From NCBI GenBank assembly GCA_964601515.1, contig CAZRNU010000139.1, positions 1 through 7,677 on the forward strand: a stretch of 7,677 bases of DNA, read 5' to 3'. Below are positions 1 to 5,690 of the stretch, in pieces (within the stretch, counting starts at the first letter, position 1; each line of letters begins with the position of its first letter). Source of the stretch: PWND01 sp964601515. Its GTDB lineage: Bacteria; Bacteroidota; Bacteroidia; Bacteroidales; UBA7960. The notes below the pieces were generated by a model that did no database searches, was not told where the DNA came from, and was given only the letters and a program-made list of their open reading frames with translations. The translations under genes and the position numbers were made by a program.

Positions 1-803
1 GCAACGCATTTTTGCTTGAAGCAGGCAGGGCAGGAGCTGATGTTTTTAATGATGACGGTACTTATAAATATCCATCTTATGTTCAGGATATAATGGGACC
101 AATGTGCTTTGATTATGGTTTTGGCCCTTTTAGATGGGTTTGTGCTTCAAACGACCCTGAAGATCTTAGAAAAACTGACATGATTGCAGCAAAAATTCTC
201 AGAGAAATGTTGGAAACAGAGCCGGATGAAATTAAGCTTCAACTTGCTGATAATCTTAGATGGATTGAGCAGGCTGAGGAGAATAAGCTTGTTGTAGGTT
301 CTCAGGCAAGAATTTTATATGCTGATGCAAAGGGTAGAATAAAAATTGCTGAAGCATTTAATAAAGCTGTTGCTACTAAGGAAATTTCTGCTCCGGTTAT
401 TCTTGGTCGCGATCATCATGATGTGTCAGGTACAGATTCTCCTTATCGCGAAACTTCCAATATTTATGATGGTTCTCAGTTTACGGCTGATATGGCAATC
501 CATAATGTAATTGGAGATAGTTTCAGAGGTGCAACCTGGGTTTCCATTCACAATGGTGGCGGTGTTGGCTGGGGTGAGTCAATAAACGGAGGATTTGGAA
601 TGGTGCTCGATGGCTCCTACGAAGCAGACCGAAGATTAAAATCAATGCTTTTCTGGGACGTAAACAACGGTATTGCCAGAAGAAGCTGGGCAAGAAATAA
701 AGAGGCAGTTTTCGCTATTAAACGAGCAATGCAAGAAGAACCAAAGCTTAAAGTAACTATACCGAATATGGTTGATGATGGTATAATTGATGAATTGTTT
801 TAA
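1..803 (+). CDS. hutU: Urocanate hydratase (urocanase), C-terminal part, 5' end outside window
   Basis: Catalyses the second step of histidine degradation, adding water to urocanate to give 4-imidazolone-5-propanoate, in the cytoplasm with tightly bound NAD+. The reading frame is open from base 3 (Asn-Ala-Phe-Leu-Leu-Glu) to the TAA at 801-803, giving 266 visible residues. Seen in order: GFGPFRWVC (about residues 39-47), VVGSQARILYAD (97-108), the highly conserved RDHHDVSGTDSPYRETSN block (136-153), and the glycine-rich HNGGGVGWGE (183-192). These match the long urocanase form of about 670 residues that also occurs in animals better than the roughly 555-residue Pseudomonas form, so perhaps 60% of the protein lies upstream. 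The position I align with the reactive cysteine of the Pseudomonas enzyme (ARIC) is leucine here (ARIL), as I recall for the long form generally. No other hut gene is visible. Confidence 0.96.
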   Translation, partial: NAFLLEAGRAGADVFNDDGTYKYPSYVQDIMGPMCFDYGFGPFRWVCASNDPEDLRKTDMIAAKILREMLETEPDEIKLQLADNLRWIEQAEENKLVVGSQARILYADAKGRIKIAEAFNKAVATKEISAPVILGRDHHDVSGTDSPYRETSNIYDGSQFTADMAIHNVIGDSFRGATWVSIHNGGGVGWGESINGGFGMVLDGSYEADRRLKSMLFWDVNNGIARRSWARNKEAVFAIKRAMQEEPKLKVTIPNMVDDGIIDELF

Positions 804-836
804 TTGAAACCATGCTTTCATAAATTCATGATTTTT
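790..836 (+). terminator. Possible weak hairpin and T-run after hutU
   Basis: A nested dyad spans the hutU stop codon: outer arms ATGAATT (790-796) and AATTCAT (823-829), inner arms TGAAA (805-809) and TTTCA (816-820). It is followed by GATTTTTAG with five T residues (832-836). The stems are short and AT-rich, so as an intrinsic terminator it would be weak. The placement at the end of hutU is the main argument for it. Confidence 0.22.
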
Positions 837-846
837 AGTAATTTTA
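816..846 (+). promoter_or_regulatory. Weak candidate Bacteroidota-type promoter for the lipoprotein-thpR pair
   Basis: TTTC at 816-819 is followed after 19 bp by TAATTTTA at 839-846. This compares with the Bacteroides consensus TTTG-N19-21-TAnnTTTG (3 of 4 and 5 of 6 fixed bases). It would start transcription about 15 bp before the ATG at 867 and about 70 bp before the ATG at 921. In sequence this AT-rich such matches arise by chance, hence the low confidence. Confidence 0.28.
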
Positions 847-920
847 ACGCATTAAATATTTTAGCCATGAAAACAAACCTGAAAAAATATTATTCGACAA
901 CTTCATTAAAAAGCTTATCC

Positions 921-1331
921 ATGAAAAACATATTGTTAATGTTTGGAATATCTTTAATATTTATCCTTCCCTCGTGTGAAGTTGAAGATATAAATGCCAG
1001 AAATAAATTTCTTGGTACATGGAAAGTTTCTGAACTTAGCTCTTACTATGGCCCTCCGCCTATGACATATAATGTTAATATTTCTGCCAGCAATGATGAC
1101 GTTGATGAAATTATTATTTCTAACTTTTTCAATATGGGTACGTCAGAAAAAGTTTATGCTTATGTGTCTGGAAATAGCCTAACAATTCCAAGCCAAACTA
1201 TCTGTGATGATTCAATAACTGTATCCGGAAGTGGTTCATTCAGAACAAGTTCAAATGATATTTCTTTGAGCTATTCTACAAACGATGGAGCAATACTAGA
1301 TAATCTTACCGCTACTCTTACAAAACTGTAA
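921..1331 (+). CDS. Small lipocalin-like lipoprotein, function unknown
   Basis: Encodes a 136-residue predicted lipoprotein. From the ATG at 921 the N-terminus is a classic type II signal peptide: a lysine, a hydrophobic run (residues 4-16) and lipobox LPSC with lipidated Cys19. The mature part begins with an acidic stretch and then FLGTWKVSEL (30-39), the kind of opening seen in Bacteroidota lipocalin-like proteins, followed by alternating beta-rich segments rich in Ser, Thr and Asn to the end (for example residues 78-90 and 99-119). An in-frame ATG at 867 would add 18 residues with five lysines. It cannot be excluded and is preceded by the same 10-mer that precedes thpR. I chose 921 because it gives a normal-length signal peptide. 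The stop lies 9 bp before thpR, so the two are probably co-transcribed. No specific ligand or role can be read from the sequence. Confidence 0.8.
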   Translation: MKNILLMFGISLIFILPSCEVEDINARNKFLGTWKVSELSSYYGPPPMTYNVNISASNDDVDEIIISNFFNMGTSEKVYAYVSGNSLTIPSQTICDDSITVSGSGSFRTSSNDISLSYSTNDGAILDNLTATLTKL

Positions 1332-1340
1332 TATTTTAGA

Positions 1341-1892
1341 ATGAGATTATTTATAGGTTTAGATCTTCCAAATGAGATTAAATCAAATTTGTTAGAATTT
1401 CAGAATGATCTCAAAAATGACGGAGTAAAAGGGTTCTATAAAAGAGTTGAGAATTTTCATTTAACAATAGAATTTCTAGGTGAAATATCTATAAATAAGT
1501 TAAATGATTTGAAAGAAATTATCTCTAAAGTTGCTTTAAATCATAAAGTTTTTCTACTTGAATTGTCCGGTTTAGGTTGTTTCCCATCATTAAAAAGACC
1601 CCATACTTTATGGTCAGGCTTCAAAGGTGAACTTGATAAGCTTCATGCTTTACAGGTCGATTTAAGGAAAGCTCTTTTAAATAAAGAGTTCATATTAGAA
1701 GATAGATTATACAAGCCTCATATGAGTTTGATCTCTCGTCCTGATTTTTGTGATAAAGAATTATCAGAATATAAGGACAGGCATTTTGGAAAGTTTGAAG
1801 TTAATGAGGTTGTGCTTTTTGAAAGTAAGTCTGAAGGTGGCAAGAGGATTTATAATAGAGTTTTTTCATCCAAACTAATTTCGAAAACTTAA
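1341..1892 (+). CDS. thpR: RNA 2',3'-cyclic phosphodiesterase (2H phosphoesterase, LigT/ThpR family)
   Basis: The 183-residue length is typical of the family. Members hydrolyse 2',3'-cyclic phosphate ends of RNA to 2'-phosphates and can ligate tRNA half-molecules in vitro; the biological role is poorly defined. Both signature HxT/S motifs are present: HLT at residues 40-42 within FHLTIEFLGE, and HMS at 127-129 within YKPHMSLISR. The N-terminus MRLFIGLDLP is the usual first strand of the bilobal fold, and LSGLGCFPSLKRPHTLW (75-91) matches the conserved strand between the two motifs. The protein is soluble with no signal peptide. It starts 9 bp after the upstream lipoprotein gene. Its TAA (1890-1892) overlaps the stop codon of the convergent DUF4296 gene by three bases, leaving no intergenic space for a terminator. 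Confidence 0.93.
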   Translation: MRLFIGLDLPNEIKSNLLEFQNDLKNDGVKGFYKRVENFHLTIEFLGEISINKLNDLKEIISKVALNHKVFLLELSGLGCFPSLKRPHTLWSGFKGELDKLHALQVDLRKALLNKEFILEDRLYKPHMSLISRPDFCDKELSEYKDRHFGKFEVNEVVLFESKSEGGKRIYNRVFSSKLISKT

Positions 1893-2251
1893 TCATCAGT
1901 AGTTTTTTCCTCCATTAATATCAAAGAATTGATCACTTCATCGTGTATCGTGTTAATCATTTCCCTGTCAAGAACGTAGCAATTTATCGCATCAATCAAT
2001 TGTTCTCTGTTTGTATTATGCTCCTTGAAAAGTGAGTTATAGTATAATGCAATTGAGTCTTTTAAATCGTCGCTGCCAATATGAACTATTTCAAAATAGG
2101 CTTCAATCATGTAAACATCTGTCATAATAGCTACAAACTTCTCTCTTTCCATTATATCATCACAGCTGCTATTTTTCTCAAAATATGAGCAAGATGTTAG
2201 CAACATCACAATCATTAAAAAGAATAGTCCATATTTTCTCATCTGTAACAT
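1889..2251 (-). CDS. DUF4296 domain lipoprotein, function unknown
   Basis: A 120-residue protein from the ATG ending at 2251, or 117 from the ATG at 2242, which begins MRKYGLFFLM. Either start gives a lipoprotein signal peptide: Arg-Lys, a long hydrophobic stretch, then LLTSC with lipidated Cys21 (Cys18 from the shorter start). The mature domain has the DUF4296 hallmark: a helix of the type FVAIMTDVYMIEAYFEI (about residues 39-55), then a segment asking for a small all-helical fold, with EHNTNREQLIDAINCYV (78-94) in the place where the family usually has a tyrosine-asparagine-type helix pair. The 1-bp gap from the dihydroorotase stop suggests translational coupling. This family, to my knowledge essentially limited to Bacteroidota, has no established role. 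Membrane attachment, either periplasm-facing or surface, is inferred from the lipobox. Confidence 0.85.
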   Translation of the reverse strand: MLQMRKYGLFFLMIVMLLTSCSYFEKNSSCDDIMEREKFVAIMTDVYMIEAYFEIVHIGSDDLKDSIALYYNSLFKEHNTNREQLIDAINCYVLDREMINTIHDEVINSLILMEEKTTDD

Positions 2252-2252
2252 A

Positions 2253-3611
2253 TTATCTGTTAAATTCCAATGACATTCCTCTTAAACTGTCATTAATAAT
2301 GCCATTGTTATAAACAATTCTTCCATTAATTATAGTGTAATCAACCGATGAACTAAATTCTTGACCCTCGAAAGGCGACCATCCGCACTTGTAAAGAATA
2401 TTACTTCTTTCAACTATCCATTTCTTGTTTAAATCAATAACAACCATATCAGCAAAGTAGCCCTGTTTAATAAACCCTCTTTTTTTCACATTGAAACATA
2501 TTGCCGGGTTGTGACACATTTTTTCTACAACACTTGTAAGAGTTATTTTTCCATTTTTGCAATTTTCTATCATCAAAGGAAGTGAATGCTGCACCAATGG
2601 CCCTCCCGAAGGACATTTTGTATAAATATTTTGTTTCTCTTCAAAAGTATGAGGAGCATGGTCGGTTGCAATTACATCGATTTTGTTATTTAGCAGAGCA
2701 TCCCAAAGTTCATCCCTGTCAGATAATTCTTTAATGGCCGGATTCCATTTTATAAAGCTTCCTTTTGTTTTATAATCATCCTTGGTAAACCATAAGTGGT
2801 GAACACATACTTCTGCTGTAATTCTTTTGCTTTCATTTAAAGGAGAATTATCTAAAAGAGTCATCTCTTTAGCTGTGCTAAGATGCAATATATGTAACCT
2901 GGTGTTGTATTTTTTTGCAAGTTCTACTGCCTTTCTGCTCGAAGTATAGCAAGCTTCAGCGTTTCTGATAACAGGGTGATATTCTATAGGAATATTTTCT
3001 CCAAATTTTTCAATTGCTGATTTTGTATTTGCTTGTATAATGCTTTCCTCTTCACAGTGAACTGCGATAGGGATATTGTTTATAGATGAGAAAATCTTAA
3101 CCAAGCTTTCCGGATTATCAACAAGCATATTTCCTGTGCTTGAGCCCATGAAAACTTTAATGCCACAAACATTTCTAATATCTGTAGCTTTAAGTTCTTC
3201 AACATTGTCATTTGTTCCACCAATGTAGAACGAGTAATTTCCTATGCTTTTATCGGCTCCAATTTTGAATTTTTCTTCTAGGGCTTTTTGCGAAACCGTT
3301 TGAGGATTTGTATTAGGCATTTCCATAAAAGATGTAATACCTCCGGCAACGGCGGCCAAAGATTCTGAAAAAATATCTCCTTTGTGAGTAAGTCCGGGTT
3401 CGCGAAAATGAACCTGGTCGTCTATAACTCCCGGAATAACAATTCTTCCTTTTACATCAACTATTTCAGAAGAATTTGTAATGCTTTCAGGAATTACTTC
3501 ATTCTCATGAAAAATATGTTCTATGTAGGGCTGAATAATATAAATATGACCTGTGAAGTCTTTTCCTTCATTAATTATTCTTGCGTTTTTCAACAAAAGG
3601 TTTTTCGACAT
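2253..3611 (-). CDS. pyrC: Dihydroorotase, class I (amidohydrolase superfamily)
   Basis: Catalyses reversible cyclisation of N-carbamoyl-L-aspartate to dihydroorotate, the third step of de novo pyrimidine synthesis, in the cytoplasm. At 452 residues it is the usual length for the Bacteroidota form. Motifs in order: PGVIDDQVHFREPGLTHKGD (60-79, start of the barrel with substrate-binding FREPG), MEMPNTNPQ (96-104), GIKVFMGSSTGN (150-161, where Lys152 is the candidate carboxylated metal bridge by analogy with hydantoinases), AVHCEEE (183-189, metal His185), LHILHLSTAKE (239-249, metal His243) and ATDHAPHT (315-322, catalytic Asp317). The usual HxH at the first metal site reads Gln66-Val-His68; I recall this as characteristic of Bacteroidota homologues, so I treat the enzyme as functional. 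The start ATG lies 21 bp downstream of the glycosyltransferase gene. It is the middle gene of a three-gene operon. Confidence 0.94.
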   Translation of the reverse strand: MSKNLLLKNARIINEGKDFTGHIYIIQPYIEHIFHENEVIPESITNSSEIVDVKGRIVIPGVIDDQVHFREPGLTHKGDIFSESLAAVAGGITSFMEMPNTNPQTVSQKALEEKFKIGADKSIGNYSFYIGGTNDNVEELKATDIRNVCGIKVFMGSSTGNMLVDNPESLVKIFSSINNIPIAVHCEEESIIQANTKSAIEKFGENIPIEYHPVIRNAEACYTSSRKAVELAKKYNTRLHILHLSTAKEMTLLDNSPLNESKRITAEVCVHHLWFTKDDYKTKGSFIKWNPAIKELSDRDELWDALLNNKIDVIATDHAPHTFEEKQNIYTKCPSGGPLVQHSLPLMIENCKNGKITLTSVVEKMCHNPAICFNVKKRGFIKQGYFADMVVIDLNKKWIVERSNILYKCGWSPFEGQEFSSSVDYTIINGRIVYNNGIINDSLRGMSLEFNR

Positions 3612-3632
3612 AAAAGGAAATTTGTTGGAGAG

Positions 3633-4394
3633 TTATCTTTCAGTAGCAATCGCAGTTGCTTTATACTTTCTGTAATATCCCAAAATGCTCTTAATCCTAA
3701 GTTTTATAACACCAAAAATAGCTTCCTTAAAAATTCCTTTACTCATTTTTGATGTTCCTTCAGATCTGTCAGTGAAAATTATAGAAACTTCCTTAATCTT
3801 AAATCCAAGTTTCCACGCAGTATATTTCATTTCTATCTGGAAAGCGTAACCTATAAAACTTATCTTATCAAGATCAATAGCTTCAAGGACCCTGCGAGTA
3901 TAACACTTAAATCCTGCAGTAGTATCTCTAACTTTCATCCTGGTAATAAACCTCACATAGGCTGATGCGTAATACGACATTAAAACTCTGCCCATAGGCC
4001 AGTTTACAACATTTACTCCATTAATATACCTGGAGCCAATCGACATATCGAATCCTTCAATAGCACAAGCTTCATAAAGTCTGATTAAATCATCAGGATT
4101 ATGCGAGAAATCGGCATCCATTTCGAAAATGTATTCATAATTTCTTTCGAGTGCCCATTTAAATCCTTTTATGTATGCAGTTCCAAGTCCAAGTTTGCCT
4201 GCCCGGGTTTCTAGAAATAATTTTCCTTTAAATTCAGTGATAAGTGATTTTACAATTTCAGCAGTGCCATCTGGAGAGTTATCATCAATAACCAGTATAT
4301 GAAATTCTTTTGATAAAGAAAAAACTTTACGAATTATCTTCTCGATATTCCCTTTTTCAATATATGTTGGTATTATTATTAAACTATCACTCAC
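3633..4394 (-). CDS. Polyprenol-phosphate mannosyltransferase-like GT2 glycosyltransferase (DPM1 type)
   Basis: Likely transfers a hexose, probably mannose from GDP-mannose, to a polyprenyl phosphate at the cytoplasmic face of the membrane, making a lipid-linked sugar donor. Seen: N-terminal SLIIIPTY (4-11) with nucleotide-binding VIDDNSPDGTAE (35-46), DxD motif EMDADFSHNPDD (91-102), GSRY (120-123), RDTTAGFKCY (156-165), the family block SFIGYAFQIEMKY (179-191) and FTDRSEGTSKMS (208-219). At 253 residues with no C-terminal transmembrane domain it resembles the soluble catalytic DPM1 form rather than forms fused to GtrA-like segments. The usual PTYNE is PTYIE here, with Ile12 replacing the common Asn. 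The start is GTG: no ATG lies between it and the in-frame TAA about 13 codons upstream, and an AGGGTGAA purine stretch sits just before it. First gene of the operon. Mannose specificity is inferred by family only. Confidence 0.9.
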   Translation of the reverse strand: MSDSLIIIPTYIEKGNIEKIIRKVFSLSKEFHILVIDDNSPDGTAEIVKSLITEFKGKLFLETRAGKLGLGTAYIKGFKWALERNYEYIFEMDADFSHNPDDLIRLYEACAIEGFDMSIGSRYINGVNVVNWPMGRVLMSYYASAYVRFITRMKVRDTTAGFKCYTRRVLEAIDLDKISFIGYAFQIEMKYTAWKLGFKIKEVSIIFTDRSEGTSKMSKGIFKEAIFGVIKLRIKSILGYYRKYKATAIATER

Positions 4395-4419
4395 TTCACC
4401 CTGGCTTAAAAATGATTGG

Positions 4420-4450
4420 TAAAATTAATTCATTATTCTATTCAATCAAA
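4420..4450 (-). promoter_or_regulatory. Candidate promoter for the glycosyltransferase-dihydroorotase-DUF4296 operon
   Basis: Read on the minus strand, TTTG (complement of 4447-4450) is followed after exactly 19 bp by TAATTTTA (complement of 4420-4427). This matches the Bacteroides promoter pattern TTTG-N19-21-TAnnTTTG at all but the last base. Transcription would begin roughly 20 bp before the GTG start at 4394. Position in the divergent intergenic region supports it. Confidence 0.5.
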
Positions 4451-4481
4451 ATAACATATATAATTTTTGAAAATTTAGGCA

Positions 4482-4510
4482 TTTCAAACAATTCATTATA
4501 AGTAATTTTG
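4482..4510 (+). promoter_or_regulatory. Candidate promoter for cysteine desulfurase-mtaB
   Basis: TAATTTTG at 4503-4510 is a perfect match to the Bacteroides -7 box TAnnTTTG. An imperfect upstream box TTTC lies at 4482-4485, 17 bp away, slightly short of the usual spacing. The predicted transcript would begin some 20-25 bp before the ATG at 4540. The region 4395-4539 otherwise holds only AT-rich sequence with no convincing gene. Confidence 0.45.
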
Positions 4511-4539
4511 CAGAACTCTTTATTTTAACGGCAAGAAAT

Positions 4540-5664
4540 ATGATTTATTTTGACAACGCTGCAAGCACGCCTGTTTTTGAGGAAGTTTCAGAACATATGT
4601 ACATGTTGCAAAAGCAAGTTTTTGGTAATCCTTCTGCTCTTCACTCATTTGGTCGCCAAGCCAGAGTTGAGGTTGAAAGGGTTAGGACTCTTATTGCAAA
4701 GAAGATGAATGTGCAGCCTGCTGAAATCTTTTTTACTTCTGGAGGTACAGAAGCAAACAATGCTATATTATGGGGTTGTGCTTTGGATTTGGGCAGAACA
4801 AATTTTATTACAAGCCCAATCGAACATCCTTGTGTTTTGAGAACTCTTGAAAAGATTGTTAAGACATTACCTGTAAATATGCATTTTGTTGATATTGACA
4901 ATAAAGGTCATATTGATATAAATCATCTTGAGTTACTTCTTAAGAATAAAGAAAATGCAGTTGTTTCTTTAATGCATGCTAATAATGAAATCGGATTGCT
5001 GCTGCCAATGAAAAACATTTCCGATTTATGCAAGCAATATGGCGCATTGTTTCATTCTGATATTGTTCAAACTGCCGGAAAATATAATCTTGATTTTCAA
5101 AAACTTGGGTTTGACTATGCTGCCGTAAGCGCGCATAAATTTCATGGACCCAAAGGTGTAGGTTTTATGTATGTTAAGTCGGGTTGTTTTTTTAACTCAT
5201 TTATAACAGGAGGCATGCAGGAAAGAAAGATGAGGGCAGGAACAGAAAATGTTATTGGTATTGCCGGAATGGGAAAAGCTTTTGAATTGGCACTTGAGAA
5301 TATTACTGATACAATGTCTTATGTCGCTTCCATTAAAGCAAGGTTGTTGCAAATGTTAAATGAAGAAATTCCTGATGTTATTATTAATGGCAGTTCGCCG
5401 GAAAATTCTCTATACTCATTGGTAAATATTTCATTGCCAAAGCGTTATAATAGCGAGATGTTGTTGGCAAATCTTGATATTGAAGGTATAGCCGTTTCAA
5501 CAGGAAGTGCATGCAATTCCGGTTCAGGTAAAGGTTCTCATGTGCTTACCGCACTAGGTGCTGACCCGGAAAGGCCCTCTGTTAGGGTTTCTTTTTCTCG
5601 ATTTAATAAACCTGAAGAGGTTGATAGATTTGTGGAAGTGTTGAAGAAGTTAGGTGGGAAATAA
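4540..5664 (+). CDS. Cysteine desulfurase, NifS/IscS-like (class V aminotransferase fold)
   Basis: A PLP enzyme that removes sulfur from L-cysteine to give alanine and an enzyme-bound persulfide used for Fe-S clusters and tRNA thiolation. 374 residues, typical for group I. Seen: YFDNAAST (3-10), FGNPSALHSFG (28-38), FTSGGTEANN (65-74, phosphate binding), EHPCVL with ring-stacking His96, MHANNEIG (145-152), HSDIVQTAGK with Asp174 and Gln177 contacting PLP, SAHKFHGPKGVG with Schiff-base Lys200, GGMQERKMRAGTENV (224-238), and catalytic-loop STGSACNSGSGKGSHVL with active Cys325. All key residues are present, so it should be active. No IscU, SufE or regulator is visible nearby; the downstream partner is mtaB, 26 bp away, in what looks like one transcript. 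Whether it is the general Fe-S desulfurase or a dedicated one cannot be told. The stop codon lies inside an 8-bp tandem repeat. Confidence 0.95.
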   Translation: MIYFDNAASTPVFEEVSEHMYMLQKQVFGNPSALHSFGRQARVEVERVRTLIAKKMNVQPAEIFFTSGGTEANNAILWGCALDLGRTNFITSPIEHPCVLRTLEKIVKTLPVNMHFVDIDNKGHIDINHLELLLKNKENAVVSLMHANNEIGLLLPMKNISDLCKQYGALFHSDIVQTAGKYNLDFQKLGFDYAAVSAHKFHGPKGVGFMYVKSGCFFNSFITGGMQERKMRAGTENVIGIAGMGKAFELALENITDTMSYVASIKARLLQMLNEEIPDVIINGSSPENSLYSLVNISLPKRYNSEMLLANLDIEGIAVSTGSACNSGSGKGSHVLTALGADPERPSVRVSFSRFNKPEEVDRFVEVLKKLGGK

Positions 5665-5681
5665 GGGTATAAGGGTATAAG
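5661..5681 (+). repeat. 8-bp tandem repeat (ATAAGGGT, 2.6 copies) across the desulfurase stop codon
   Basis: Two perfect ATAAGGGT units (5661-5668, 5669-5676) are followed by ATAAG. A near-unit GGGAAATAA (5656-5664) precedes in the coding sequence. The TAA stop of the desulfurase gene (5662-5664) is part of the first unit. The tract lies 10-30 bp before the mtaB ATG, so it is also the mtaB leader. The plus strand contains no C from 5613 to 5694. Confidence 0.9.
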
Positions 5682-5690
5682 TAAATTGTT

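Noticed and set aside
804..920. Riboswitch or small RNA after hutU
   Set aside because: The stretch is AT-rich with only short dyads and no conserved riboswitch core that I recognise.
1884..1906. Bidirectional terminator between thpR and the DUF4296 gene
   Set aside because: The stem is 6 bp with four A-T pairs in a row and an 11-nt loop, too weak to call.
3384..3752. Plus-strand open frame of 122 codons opposite the dihydroorotase start and the glycosyltransferase end
   Set aside because: It is antisense to two well-supported genes, crosses their junction and resembles no known protein; it is a composition shadow.
4310..4501. Plus-strand open frame of 63 codons in the divergent promoter region
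   Set aside because: It is AT-rich, overlaps the glycosyltransferase start and both candidate promoters, and has no recognisable motif.
4641..4901. Minus-strand frame within the desulfurase gene
   Set aside because: It lies fully inside a gene whose protein shows all family motifs; no independent evidence.
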